A stretch of DNA of 64,000 bases, taken from positions 1 to 64,000 of the forward strand of contig ML769436.1 in the NCBI GenBank assembly GCA_009733575.1, given 5' to 3'. Below, one piece after another: positions 34,301 to 47,640 of this stretch. The notes under the pieces are model-generated. The model worked only from the letters and a program-made list of their open reading frames with translations, did not search any database and was not told the DNA's origin. Position numbers and translations under genes: made by a program. The stretch comes from Gymnopus androsaceus JB14 (lineage: Eukaryota; Basidiomycota; Agaricomycetes; Agaricales; Omphalotaceae). Each line of letters begins with the position of its first letter. Position 1 is the stretch's first letter.

Positions 34301-37300
34301 GATCGCTGCGGAGATGGGAGAGGGGGAGCTTCCTGACACACCAGAACGTGGGGAACCAGGCGATGTGAGTTGGAAGCCTGGAACAGGGGGATTAGATGTG
34401 ATCACTAGATGCGGTACTCCCATCGTCTCGTTCTTGTTCTTTGGAGAGGAAGGCATAGAATAGACAGAAGGACTAGTTTCATTCGTGTATCGCGAGTCCG
34501 CACTGTCGAGAGTGGAATTCCCATATCGGAAATCCGCACTCTCCATGGTAGTCAAACTCATGTCCATCTCTCCCTTCTTGAGGATCCATCGCGTGCGAAG
34601 GTAGCTCCTCGTCATCCTCGATGACCAAGGGTCTACTACTACAGTCCAAATGTCAGACACCCATACTACGGTGAAAAAAAAAAAATTACTCACCTAGGTA
34701 TTGAGGAAAGGGATGAGTCGGGTCCTTCCATTGTTCTACTATCTTGCGTCTCAGCCCTCTGAGGTTGTGGATGCTCTTTCAACTGACCCCGTTCTTGTTC
34801 CTCATCCGATCCATGCGTGTCCATGAATGGAGGAGTAGGGTATCCCGCACTGCTTCTATCATCATACATGCTTCCTGCACTCTGCGTTGAGCTCTCCTGG
34901 ACTTCCCCAACGAGTATGTAATAATGGAGAAGGCCCCACGTCCCCATTCGTACCAGAACTAGCACGAGCCTGGTCTTTGGTGAGATCCAACGGAGACGGT
35001 CGCCGGCTGAGATGTTTACCGCCATTGGAAAGCTTCTCAGCGAATGAAGTGACACTCGGGGAGGGACTGTTCTTCACTACATTCAAAGCTGGCGTCGTGT
35101 TCACTTTTTCAGGTGTAAGTAATGATGCAGCGTGAGCCTCAAGGAGGGATAATGAAGGTTTCGACGACAGGCGAGAGTAGATGGATTCATCATCCGAATC
35201 ATCTGAATGGGGAGATGATCCAGAGTGGTGACTGGAAGTAGTGGAATGACGCGAGCCCGAACGAGATCCAACGACACTCGTGGGTCTTTGCATAGTGAGG
35301 GAATCATACCGCGGTGGGATCCGGGAAGGCGTTATGGTGGTATTAGTATCCGTTGAATCCGCCGAAAGGGAGCTATCTAGAGAATTCTCTAAATCTTCTG
35401 ACTCTGCAGGTGCAGGTGCAGGCTCAGCAGGAGGTAGCTCTGTGTCATCGGCATTGGTTTGAACGCTGAGGGGATGGAAATTCGGTAGAGAACCTGCAGC
35501 AGGCATGGTAGATCTTGAGGGGATACTGAAACCCGACTTTGCGCTCATCTGAGAGTGCCTTGAGTTTTTCGACGCCATCGAGTAACGATATAGATAATTG
35601 TCGTATATATCAGAAGCACCCTCCCAATCACTTGCGGAAGTACCTGATTTATGAGAGAAAGTGGGCGAATGAGGAGGGGGTGGCGGAAGGATATCATCAA
35701 CAACATTTTCATCCGGCCGTTGAGGTGGGAATTTAAAGTTTGGCGGAGGGAAAACAGGCGACCGATTCGGTGAAGCGGGTTGTATGGAGGGTGGCCGTTC
35801 ACCAGAAGAATAGACAGATTCTGAACGAGCAGAAACTGGCGGCGATTGCGATTCCTCTGGCTGCTCTGCCGGGTGACCGAGAGCAGTAGCCTCGCCGCTC
35901 TCTGAAGAGTCCGTTTCTTTAGATTCAACCGTCCCAAGCGATTCTGAACTTGTTATCGAGGGATGAGACTCGTGTGTAACTCTTCCCAGATTCTCAAATA
36001 TACCGCCCAATCCTCTACGCAAAGCAGGGTTCATTGTGCTTTGACCGAACGTTCCAAAAGGGTTAACTGGATCAGACGACGTGACAACTGCAATCTGAGT
36101 GGATGGAGGTCGAGGGAAAGCTGCGACAGCTTCTTTTGAGATACTAGGCGACTCGACGCTGAAACTGCTAGGTGAGGAACCAGAATCGTCGTCCACGGAT
36201 CTGGAACTCGCTCCCGAAGCATCCTGATGCGGTCTGCTCCCGTGTGCCTCTTCCTCATATTCGTCGTCGCTATCTCCTTCGCCTAGACTCGCTAGCAACG
36301 ATAACCCAATGCCTATTTCTCCGTCTGAACCCGTTGAAGTCATGGAAATGCGAGGATCACTCGTCTCTTCATCTGACATATTGCCGAGATAATTTGACGA
36401 GGCAACAGACACGACTGATTTCCGTTTGCCAGAAGGTTTTAATATGGATGAAGGAGATTTTGAGCGCATTGTAGAAGCGAAGGATCTAATAGAATCGGAT
36501 CTTTTGGGTAGTAAAACTTGGTCCGCATCCGACTCTGATAGAATGCTTGTCATGCTAGGTTGTCGAGCATGTTCCGCAAACATGGACGGCGGAGACATTA
36601 CCCGAGGTAAACCAAAATCAACGGAAGCCGACGCGTCCGACTGCGTAACAGAAGGATTATGGGCATGTGAAGCGGACGAAGATCTGGAGACGGGCTTTGC
36701 CTCGAACGTAGAACTCCGTTTTGGACTGCTAGCAAAAGCTGGAGTCTGCGGAGTAGGCGGATTGGAGGATGCCGGTGTAGAAGAAGGAGAATTCCTAAAC
36801 GTTGAAGTTGGAGATATTCCTGTCGGAGATTTGACTCTGGAGGACATGGCTGTAGAATTTCGCTTGGTCATAACTGGTCGTTTCAGTTTGGAATGGAAAT
36901 GAACAGTCTGCGCATGAAATTTCCCGACGACCCCTTCGCAATAACCCTGCATAAATCTATTAGATTTAAACATTAATTGGGAATTAATGACTTTTACCAG
37001 ATAGACACCATCGCCTTCAGGAATTTGCATCAACACTGTAATTTCATCGTCCTATACAGCTATTGACCACATAATTCAAAAAAGCTATTAAATCAAGAAA
37101 TACCTTTAAAAACATTAAATCTTCACTACTTTCCGCAACGCAATCCTCAGTCGCTGTACATTTCCCAATTCCCCCTTTGGCAGCAAATCGCGTCCACCGA
37201 GAAAGTTCTGCAGCATCCATGAAGGTTGAAGATGGAATTGCCGCAAAGCTGGTTCTGGGTCCTCGTATCACTGTGATGCCAACAGTTCTCCGTATTAGGC

Positions 37301-37506
37301 GTACGTAACAAGTATCGAGCTAGCAAAAGAGCGTAAAAGTTTCGTCGTAGAGCTGGAAAGAATGGAGAAACAACTCCTGGAGCATGAAGCTCTCTAGCCA
37401 AAATTTTGTCAGAGTCGTGAACAAAACGTAAAAGGCCTGTCGGCGCTTTTGAGTTGTCGGCCCGATTCGGCCGCCGGCCAACTGATGAAGAACTCGACAA
37501 CTTCAC
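31301..37506 (-). CDS. SH3-domain and TBC-domain protein (frame broken at four homopolymers)
   Basis: One long gene is inferred. The start at 37506 (MKLSSSSVG-like) leads to an SH3 domain spread over small exons: CVAESSEDLMFLK, then DDEITVLMQIPEGDGVYL, then GYCEGVVGKFHAQTVHFHS. About 1,100 low-complexity residues rich in Ser and Pro follow, including PPPP tracts. Near the C terminus is a TBC domain, the fold of Rab GTPase activators: RKLLGEGVPSSVRYLVWAHL, DMERDVKKCFGEHPHL, GPLLSLLQAYLTMVPDVQYS, RVWDLFLYEGVPILIR. The usual arginine finger (IxxDxxR) reads MERDVK and the YxQ glutamine finger is absent. Frame is lost at GGGG/GGG/CCCCC runs (plus 34905-34908, 34322-34326, 34088-34090, 32906-32908). 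One-base corrections restore continuous, composition-matched protein. Two separate genes (SH3 and TBC) remain possible. Confidence 0.72.
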
Positions 37507-37727
37507 AACGAACTCTATCTCTATTCTGGTTCATCTACAGATTTGACTACCAACAGAGAAATATACAGACCAACCAGGACGCTCTGTGCACACCCCACCA
37601 AAGTAGGACAAAGGAAGAGATATGCACAAATACTCTACATATGTACTATCAAAAAGCAGGAACCACACAGGAACCGCAAAAATCACTTCAGGAACTACCA
37701 AAAAATTTCATTTTGTCAAAAACTTCT

Positions 37728-39835
<2,108 letters not shown>

Positions 39836-40812
39836 AGTAAGTAGAAGGAGGAAACTTCAAATGGAGGTGTAATAATCTTTTGGTGACTCGATTTTATAAT
39901 CCCACTCCAAGTCCTAGTGAATGACCCGACAGATATAAAATTCCGCGTATACATTCGGGTACATTTGCTGCGCAGGGTGAAATTTAAGGCTGAAGTTTAT
40001 TCCCTATGAATTGCTCTTCAGTCTCGGACTCGGGGGTATGTGTGCAAGTCAATAGGATAGTGACGTTTAAAACGGCGTTGAATTGAGAATAAGCGGTCAG
40101 GCTGATGATTGTATGTATGGGAGATTATCCGCACACCAGAATCTTGTCCGACTCCGAGTCGGACAATTTCTCTCTATGAAAAAGTAAACGGGAATAGAGG
40201 ATTCCTTCAGATTGCTTGAAGTGTTTTATTATCAAACGGGAGGATTCATAGTAGTAGCTTCTGAATACTCACCTATTCCTTACCCTTCCATTTCTTTGTA
40301 TGCATCTCTCAGTTCCTCGTCCTTGTGTTGCCTCCTCAATCGATGGAAACGTGTTTACTTTTACTCAACTCACTCGTCATTATCCTCCTCTTGTTATGTT
40401 CACTGTAGAAGTTTGTGAATGATCAATGAATGGAGTGTCGGGCGGTATAAGTATTGGCTACCGCAGGGGCCACTGTCGGACTGGAAGGCGAATGAGTTAC
40501 CAGAGAGAACGACGGGACTTCGCAGGTCGCGGTGGTACAGACTCTGGCGGATATTGGGCTGAAGAGGGAGCGTTCCTCCCAAGGCCAAGCTCTCTTACCA
40601 ATATAGAAAGCGGGATCATCGATGGATCATGATCATGAGTAAGCACCATTCTCCTTGAAATTCAACGGTCATCACTGTTGGAACGATCCTTGACTTCATC
40701 GTAAGTATGTATGGTCCTACTGGCACACAATGTTAAACGCATTCGCATCCCAAGCCTTTCCACACTGATTCAGCTTGAACACCTCCCATACCCTAGGTGA
40801 CTCTCATGCAAG
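39836..40812. other. Divergent intergenic region
   Basis: No gene is seen. An exact palindrome-like GTCCGACTCCGAGTCGGAC lies at about 40147-40165, within the shared promoter region of the aminotransferase and MYND genes. Confidence 0.45.
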
Positions 40813-42221
40813 ATGGATTTGGCCGCAAAGCAAGCACTGGCAGAAATTGTCTCTAAGCAACACCTGCGATTATTGTGATCGACACTTGCAAGCAATCCAC
40901 AACGACGTTTCGACCGTTTGTGCGCGATGCTTATCCGACCGAGACATAAAACTCAGGACATGCTCAGGGTGTACTTTGAGGAGATACTGCGTAAGTTTGC
41001 ACTTTTCTACATAGTTATGGTACCTAAACCAATTGTCGTGAACGTTTCCTAGAGCACAGGAGTGTCAGAAAAATGATTGGCCGCAGCATCGACAGATGTG
41101 CTTGAGCTCCCAACAACAACACGAATTGCGAAAGCTTCATGGTCCGCACATTGATGCACGCCATGCGGCTTTTGAACGCTTTTCAAAGAAATCTCGAAGA
41201 ATATTTTCGTTTCTGCTGTTTGGGGTATGGGAATTGGTACAGAGTCAGATGTCTCCCGTGCGTTCCAATTTACTTCTGGTTTTTCTCTCAGCTGATAGGT
41301 TTTTCATGCTAAAGAATCTCACATCCTTCTCATATATGTCAATGTTGAAGAACATATTACCACTACGTCGAAACCCGAATTCCGTTTTTTATTCCGCGAG
41401 GCCCACATTGTGACAGAGTCGAATATCGTATCTCTATTTCAATCACGCTACAAGAAGCCTATACAGTTTGAAGCTGCGCAGACCAATTGCGTTAGAATCT
41501 GGCTTGTGGACGATGGCCTACCTGTTGGTCTAGATGTAACAAATTGTGTGGTGGAATGTGTGAATATGCAGGCAATTAGGAGACAAGTCTGGCCGGATAT
41601 GCAGTGCGACTGGCCTCAAATGATGAGCCGTTGCTTAGCTGAAGGTAGAGAGCTTCCACCAGATGAAGTTGTCTATTGTACGCAAGCGGATGACCAGAGG
41701 GTGGTAGATAACCAGAAATGGCTTAAAAAGAATGGTGAAAACATCGTTATGGTAGGATTAGTTGCAATGGGTGTTCAAAAGAACCCGAAAAAGCTTGGTA
41801 AGAATTATATTTTCTATCTGCAAAAAATATGATTGCTTCACACTAAAATGTTCTATTAGCCACTGAATGTTTTGTTATAAAGATTGATGTACAGGAAGAA
41901 ACAATGCCAAGCCCTAGATTTCGACGTAGTGTCAGGCATGCCACCGTCCAAACACTCGAGGAAATCAAAAAATTATATCATTATGATCTTTCGGGCTATG
42001 GCAGTGGTCGTCATCTTATGATTCAATCACTGCTGGTTGATCCACCGCGCAATTCAATGCGTTGTATCATTGTAGACAATGGACTACCTTTTGCAAAATC
42101 CATCCAACTAATCGCGATGGCTCCTGAACACTTCACCCACAATTACTTGAAGTTGTCCAAGAGAAAAGTTTTAGGCTCAGACTGGTTATCATCATTAAAG
42201 AAATTGGTTGACGAGAAGTGA
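40813..42221 (+). CDS. MYND zinc-finger protein
   Basis: MYND fingers mediate protein-protein contacts. The ATG at 40813 gives MDLAAKQALAEIVSKQHLRL. The finger reads CARCLSDRDIKLRTCSGC, RRYC, then after an intron (donor at about 40990, acceptor before 41054) AQECQKNDWPQHRQMC, giving the C4...C2HC pattern. Between the N-terminal segment and CDRHLQAIHND there is one extra base near 40872. Later exons encode EFRFLFREAHI, RIWLVDDGLPVGLDVTN and FRRSVRHATVQTLEEIKKLY, ending at 42221. The C-terminal part is a mushroom-specific region of unknown function. Introns between 41170 and 41400 are not resolved. Confidence 0.7.
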
Positions 42222-43807
42222 GAAGATAAAGGTAAAGGTAAAAACACTATCATTTATACAACCACACTGTGTATTATTTAATATATGAAAAGACCATTCT
42301 TGGCTTTCGTGGGTGCCCGGCCTGTGACCCCATGATGGTCTACTACTCTCCAACTCTACCTGGACTATTCTGAAGATACTCCGCTCTTTCTTGATGTAAG
42401 CTAAATAGAACTTATCGGCCTTCTCAACACCCTCTCCAAGGGAAATCATTCACCTATTCCAGTGCAATATCTCGAACAGGACACCTTCAGCCAGGAGGAG
42501 AGCTCCATAGCCTTGCTTACAGGTTAAATTACTTGTCCAAAATTTTCGCCCATTCTCAGGGGTCTATGAACTTGAATATATGAAGGCGTCATTTTAAAAT
42601 GCTTGCATACTCGGAACTTTCAAAGCCAGCCACTTCAGTGAATACTTGACGGACTAAACCCTGGAGACACACGAAACAACAGCAAAGACAATTATACTAT
42701 AAGTGTATTATACTAGTATCTATAAGTAAATTGCTATAAATCGAGCGCACATCATGATTTTGAGTCCGGTCAAGCACTCACTAATGCATGCTTGACTTGA
42801 GTAGGCTGAACAACTGGAAACATTAAATTCAGTAAGAAACAGCAAGGAAGAAAAGAATTTAAACTGCACAACTCACTACCACCAACGCTTATGTCTCAAG
42901 AGGAGCTATATGCCCCATCTGTGGTCAGAGCATATGAGATCGAGGCATTTCCTGGGGGACAGTTTTACACGAGCAATGGTAATGCAACTATAACGGTATT
43001 GTTGACCTGCTTGTGCGTAGTCGCGCAGTAGAACGGGCTACGTGACTTGCAGATTCAACTGGGCCGCAGCTTACACCGTATGCACTGTCTCTCGAAAAGG
43101 GAAAATATAACGCGTCGTTCAAGAGGGTCGACGCGTCGTACTCGCCGTGAAATAATATGTAATAGTAAGGATATAATAAAGGATACTGGAGCGTCATGAT
43201 GTGTGTAAGCGTCGTAAGTGAGGAAAGAGAGTTTCGTCGTGGTGTTATCGGAGGGAAGTACGATGGAGATCGTAATTGGAGGTCATGGATTCGACACAGT
43301 GAGGTTGTGGTTCCGAGTATGGTTATGAATCCATTCGAGTCGTAAACTGTGTCGAATTTGGTCTGTCGTAGAATTGGAGGTTGGAGATTCGGGGGAAATG
43401 ATATAGGAGTCGGTTTGTCGAAAGGCAGATGGAGACCACGAATAGGATGGTAATTTTTTACCAGGGCATCCCGGAAAAAGGAACAAGGATAAATGGCCGC
43501 AGACCTCGGGAATTGGAGGATGACCTAGTGGCACCGTTGTGGCAGGAGAAAGAAAGAAGATTTGGGCGCCTGTCATGAACCGGCGTCTCCATCAGCTGTG
43601 TCCGATCAGACATGTTCGGACTCGTTACTCAGTCTATACAAGAGTCTGTTGCAGGCATACCTATGTATTCATGGGTGGCTTAAACTGATCGCTGGACACG
43701 CTTCTCCTTACTCCGGAAGTTACTTGTTTAAGTATACGCCGGGAATTTGAAATAATGTACAATGTGAGAATTTTAGTCAGTCATCCTCTTGAGTTTTGAC
43801 TTTCATC
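42222..43807. other. Intergenic, repeat-bearing
   Basis: No gene was recognised. It contains the left copy of the repeat shared with 48488-48650. Open frames at 43283-43750 have no family signal. Confidence 0.45.
42712..42880 (+). repeat. Dispersed repeat, copy 1
   Basis: About 165 bp matches 48484-48650 in the same orientation, with small indels. Shared words include AAATTGC/GATTGC.ATAAATCG.GCGCACAT, GCTGAACAACTGGA.ACAT and CAGTAAGAAACA.CAAGGAAGAA. It is probably a transposon remnant or solo terminal repeat. Confidence 0.65.
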
Positions 43808-44840
43808 ATGGCGCCTCTTATCCTGCAGGACTTGTGTCTCTCTCCTGAAAGCCCTTCTATTGAAGGCTCTAAAGGCTCGGAACGAAGATATCGCTTCACT
43901 GCGGCCACACTCTTTCCTCGAAAAGTCCTGCCTCTCACCTTTCGCAGACCCCTTCTTTTCATTCCGAAAATCAGCATTGCCTTCCGCTCCTCCCGGCCCT
44001 CCCGGCCCTCCTCGATTTCCCATCGAGATAATCCAGTTAATCATCCATAAAGCTTGGGCATTACCACTGACTACCTCCGAACGGATCCAATTTACCAAGT
44101 CGTCGCTCCTAGTCAGTCTCAGCTGGATGAGCATTTTTGCTCGTGAATCCTGCATCCATGTACATCTGCTCAGCGGCGAACATACCAAATGCTGGTACAA
44201 ACCCATAACTTCCGGTCGTACAATATGTGTCTATTCTAACATTGCAGGTTTAGATGGTCCCACTGTGCGTTATTTATGCAGAACCATCACCTTCCACTGC
44301 ATAGATCCTCGCGACGCTCCTCAGCCTTCCGGTGCCACTCATCCCACACATCCTATGTGTTTAACTACCAATCTGATCTCTGGTATTGTACGCCATGGAG
44401 GCTTTGACAACTTTGAGGGGTATATGACAATGCAGTTCCCTCTTACAGTGAAGATTGACATGACAGAGGAGGAGGTTGATTGGTGCTCCTCTCATGCCAC
44501 CTACACAGTTTTGACTGCCCCCCAATTCTGGCAGGTCAAGATAGCAAGTGGTATTACAGAGCTCTATGACGTGCTCGAAGCGTTAGTGTTGTGGATGATG
44601 CGAAGCCGATGGGAACGTCTCCAGTCCATGATCTATGATAGACGTGCACATGCATGTGTGTGGATATGGGTGAGTAGTATCTCCGAGTCCAGTGATCTAC
44701 TTGCATTTGCTTACCATTTCAACAGCTCTTCATAAGATATAATGCTGATGAAGGTAAAGTTGATGGGTCTATGACTGCACTCAATGCTGCAGATTATAAT
44801 ATTGGCATCAATGTAGGATCTGTACCGAAATTCTTGTAAA
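43808..44840 (+). CDS. Three-copy unknown family, copy C
   Basis: The homologous ATG at 43808 gives MAPLILQDLCLSPESPS. The conserved core PPRFPIEIIQLIIHKAWALP, TTSERIQFTKSSLLVSLSWM, SGEHTKCWYKPITSG, GLDGPTVRYLCRTITFHCID and FWQVKIASGITELYDVLEAL runs uninterrupted to ACVWIW. An intron (gtgagt...aacag) leads to LFIRYNADEGKVDGS, then LNAADYNIGIN, ending TAA at 44838. As in copy B, the ATG segment and the core are in different frames, across the CCTCCCGG run near 43990. It is unclear whether this is a shared indel, an unrecognised intron, or a different start. No domain is recognised. Confidence 0.62.
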
Positions 44841-45563
44841 GTACTAGTTGGTTTAATCCATTCATACTATAATAACAATACCAATACTACAGTATGGTAT
44901 GCAGTCTTACACAGTTTATTTCAGGGCTCCTGAAAAGGTAGTGGTCACCATTTCAGCAGTCATTCCAGGACATACTTCGGTTGGCATCAGTAGTTTATAT
45001 TTTCGGGCTGGCTGAAGCAGATTACTTCATGTCAATATTGTTTTGGAAATTTGCAGAAAATCCGAATTTCAAATCATCTGAATTTATTTATTTCTTAAGC
45101 CCTAGGAAATATTTAATTTTGGTATTCCTCTGAAAAAGTACACTTCCCTCATGGATTGAAATAATATATTTCTCACAATGCCAACACAATGCTTCAATCT
45201 GATTGAAGCATAATTATTGGTGGTGTGAAGCAATCTTTGTGGTAACATTAATGAAATATGTTATTACTTAATATGGTGATGGATTATATTGAAAGATCTT
45301 TGGGAGGCAGATGATGTCTCAAGGTCCAATATTGTCATAGATTATAATTTGCTTGATCCTGAGATGTTGTGTAACTATGTGAGCATAAGATGACTGGAGA
45401 TGATAAAGACATGAGATGGCAAGCCAATGTAAAGCAATACCTCCATTGCATGAGGTTATACTTGCAGTCATTTCTGTATTGACTGAGCTATGATTGTTTT
45501 TCTTCAGTTCAATGCTGCTAACATGGGAGAAGATGTTTGAAAATAAACTGCACTGTAAAGCTA
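44841..45563. other. Intergenic, left flank of the transposon
   Basis: A/T-rich DNA without a recognisable gene. It contains long T- and A-rich tracts. Confidence 0.45.
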
Positions 45564-45783
45564 CAGTGGCGGCGCTTCGGAACAGAACAACGGTCCGTGA
45601 GACCAATTTCTTCGATGCACCTCGATTGTGTCAAAACATACATACTTTATGGACTAACATTTAGTGGCAAAAATGAAGCTATATACATGTTCTTGTAATG
45701 TACCGAAGGATTTTGAAAAATACAATGGAACGGTTACAGTACAGGTCAAACAAAGTGACAGAAGTGATTACTGTGCGAAATTT
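45564..45783 (+). repeat. Left terminal inverted repeat of the Tc1-like element
   Basis: 220 bp, inverse of 46972-47191. It starts CAGTGGCGGCGC and ends near GTGCGAAATTT. Confidence 0.9.
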
Positions 45784-45848
45784 ATGATGAGGGCCAAGAC
45801 TGCGACAATGACAACAAGCTCAAAAATAAAAGGAATGATTTCAACTCT

Positions 45849-46868
45849 TCAGTACTTGGTGTACTTGCCCTCTGCCTCCTTCAGAGCTTGTACACGACGC
45901 GGAAGCGAGTCGTACAGGTTGTCAATGTATGACATGTCCAAATTGGCCCACTCCTCCTGAAGTGCTGTCCACAACTGGTCACAGTTTGTCGGGAGAGGTT
46001 TGCGAGCACGTATTTTATCATCAAGTTGGTCCCAGGCATTCTCTATGATGTTCATATCCAGCGAAAACGGCGCCCAGCGCAAGGTTTTGACCTTGAAACG
46101 GTCAAGCCATTTTCGGACAAACTTGGATTTGTGCTTTGGGTCACTGTCCTGCTGCAAAACAATGCTTTCGACATCGATATTTTTGTCCTGCAGGGTCCCA
46201 AGAAGGTCTTCTTCCAATATCTGAGCATAAACAGGTCCGGTCATAATCCCTTCAATGCGATGAAGGTGACCTGGGCCAAACTCGGTAATGCAACCCCAGA
46301 CCATGACACTTCCACCACCATGCTTCACTGTCTTCTTGATATTCCTCTCTTCCAACTCTTCCCCAGGACGACGACGGCAGTACTGCTTCCCATCCGACCC
46401 AAACAAGTTAAATTTGCTTTCATCTGAGAACACTACACCCCTCCAATCATCAGCCGTCATATCACTCATGTCCTCTGCCCACTCTTTTCGCTTCTCTATG
46501 TGTTCTGTCTTCAGCAATGGCTTTGGTCTTCGCACCCGACCATTCAGTCCCTCCTGCGCCAGCATTTCGCGAACTCTCCGGGGAGAAATTTCAGGAAAAA
46601 GTTTCTTCTGGACATCAGAACCATCGCGACACTTTCCCGTGTCAATCGCCTGTACTGCTTTGCGTCGATCTCGTTTAGAAAAAAGAGGTTTTCGATTATG
46701 ATTGGTGGATTTCTGATAAGGGTTGGGGTTACGCTTCATTTTGGTATAGTTTCGGTGGGCTGTACTGGTAGAAAATCCGAGTTCTAGGCCAATATCGCGG
46801 AAATCCATCTTCTCAATGTCATGCATGCGTACCACACGAGATTTCTTTGTTGGACTGCATTTGACCAT
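45849..46868 (-). CDS. Tc1-like transposase (DD34E)
   Basis: The transposase cuts and rejoins the element ends. The Met at 46868 (MVKCSPTKKS) is the likely start. The frame is open further upstream into the inverted repeat (to 47042), but that part is repeat sequence. An N-terminal helix-turn-helix region (MDFRDIGLELGFSTSTAHRN) precedes the catalytic domain: first Asp in VVFSDESKFNLFG, GGGSVMVWGCI, second Asp in VLQQDSDPKHKSKF, and Glu in NIIENAW. Exactly 34 residues separate the second Asp from the Glu. The usual SPDLNPIEN is SLDMNIIEN here. At about 340 residues the length is typical, and no stop or frameshift interrupts it. Confidence 0.92.
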   Translation of the reverse strand: MVKCSPTKKSRVVRMHDIEKMDFRDIGLELGFSTSTAHRNYTKMKRNPNPYQKSTNHNRKPLFSKRDRRKAVQAIDTGKCRDGSDVQKKLFPEISPRRVREMLAQEGLNGRVRRPKPLLKTEHIEKRKEWAEDMSDMTADDWRGVVFSDESKFNLFGSDGKQYCRRRPGEELEERNIKKTVKHGGGSVMVWGCITEFGPGHLHRIEGIMTGPVYAQILEEDLLGTLQDKNIDVESIVLQQDSDPKHKSKFVRKWLDRFKVKTLRWAPFSLDMNIIENAWDQLDDKIRARKPLPTNCDQLWTALQEEWANLDMSYIDNLYDSLPRRVQALKEAEGKYTKY

Positions 46869-46971
46869 TGTATATGTGAAGGATAGAGTTGGTAAAGGAA
46901 TTATGACTGTTTTCTGCTGTTTTGGCCTGGTTTTGGCTGATGAGTGCGCTGTCGAAGTGGGAGCGCGTTTC

Positions 46972-47191
46972 AAATTTCGCACAGTAATCACTTCTGTCAT
47001 CTCGTTTGACCAGTACTGTACCCGTTCCATTGTATTTTTCAAAATCCTTCAGTACACTACAAGAACATGTATATAGCTTCATTTTTGCCACTAAATGTTA
47101 GTCCATAAAGTACGTATGTTTTGACACAATCGAGGTGCATCGAAGAAATTGGTCTCACAGACCGTTGTTCCGTTCCGAAGCGCCGCCACTG
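46972..47191 (-). repeat. Right terminal inverted repeat of the Tc1-like element
   Basis: See 45564-45783. It ends ...GCGCCGCCACTG before the TA duplication. Confidence 0.9.
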
Positions 47192-47372
47192 TATACAATA
47201 TATGCATGACTGTAGATACAAATAGTCTATGATAGCATGAGAGAAAAAAAGGGAAAAGGGACTTAGAGGATAGAAGGAGAGAGGCAGGAGGATTTTGACA
47301 TAGGCTTCTTCATCAGGAAAAACTGTTTGGGCCTTGGATGGCCTGAAGTTAACCTCAAGGTAACTCAAAGAC

Positions 47373-47640
47373 ACCTAGGCCACCTAGGCCACCTAGGTTG
47401 CCTAGGTTCCTTTAGGATGACCTAGGAATTAGGGGGTGGACTTTTGACAACCTGAGTCACCTGAGAAAACCTGAGAAAACCTGAGAAAACCTGAGAAAAC
47501 CTGAGAAACCTGAGAAAACCTGAGGAAACCTGGAAGAACCCTGGGGAAACCTCAGGCAGCCTGAGATAGGCCTAGGCTGCCTAGGCCATCCCAAGTCCAG
47601 CCCCTGTGACCTAGGAGGCTTAGGTTACCTAGGCTATCCT
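47373..47640. repeat. CCTAGG- and CCTGAGAAAA-type tandem repeats
   Basis: CCTAGGCCA-like units (47373-47430) pass into a decamer array of CCTGAGAAAA (about 47451-47550, with at least five nearly exact copies) and back into CCTAGG units (47570-47640). All units share CCT.AG. This looks like a simple satellite that spread by slippage. Confidence 0.85.

Larger units (their letters stand above)
45564..47191. mobile_element. Tc1/mariner-type DNA transposon with long inverted repeats
   Basis: The element is 1,628 bp and is flanked by TA on both sides (45562-45563 and 47192-47193), the Tc1/mariner target duplication. Both ends begin CAGTGGCGGCGCTTCGGAAC inward. The inverted repeats are about 220 bp long (45564-45783 and 46972-47191) and differ at only about ten positions by eye. 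A single uninterrupted transposase gene lies between them on the minus strand. Complete ends, intact gene and little divergence suggest a recent and possibly still active copy. Confidence 0.93.

Noticed and set aside
31301..34693. Programmed frameshifting as explanation for the SH3-TBC breaks
   Set aside because: Four separate sites with different run sequences and no shared slippery motif make sequence error more likely.
36426..36902. 158-codon plus-strand frame
   Set aside because: Antisense of the Ser-rich linker of the SH3-TBC protein; its acidic composition mirrors the opposite strand.
46288..46701. Plus-strand frames within the transposon
   Set aside because: Antisense of the intact transposase.
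47451..47550. CRISPR-like direct repeat array
   Set aside because: The 10-bp units are contiguous with no spacers, and the genome is eukaryotic.
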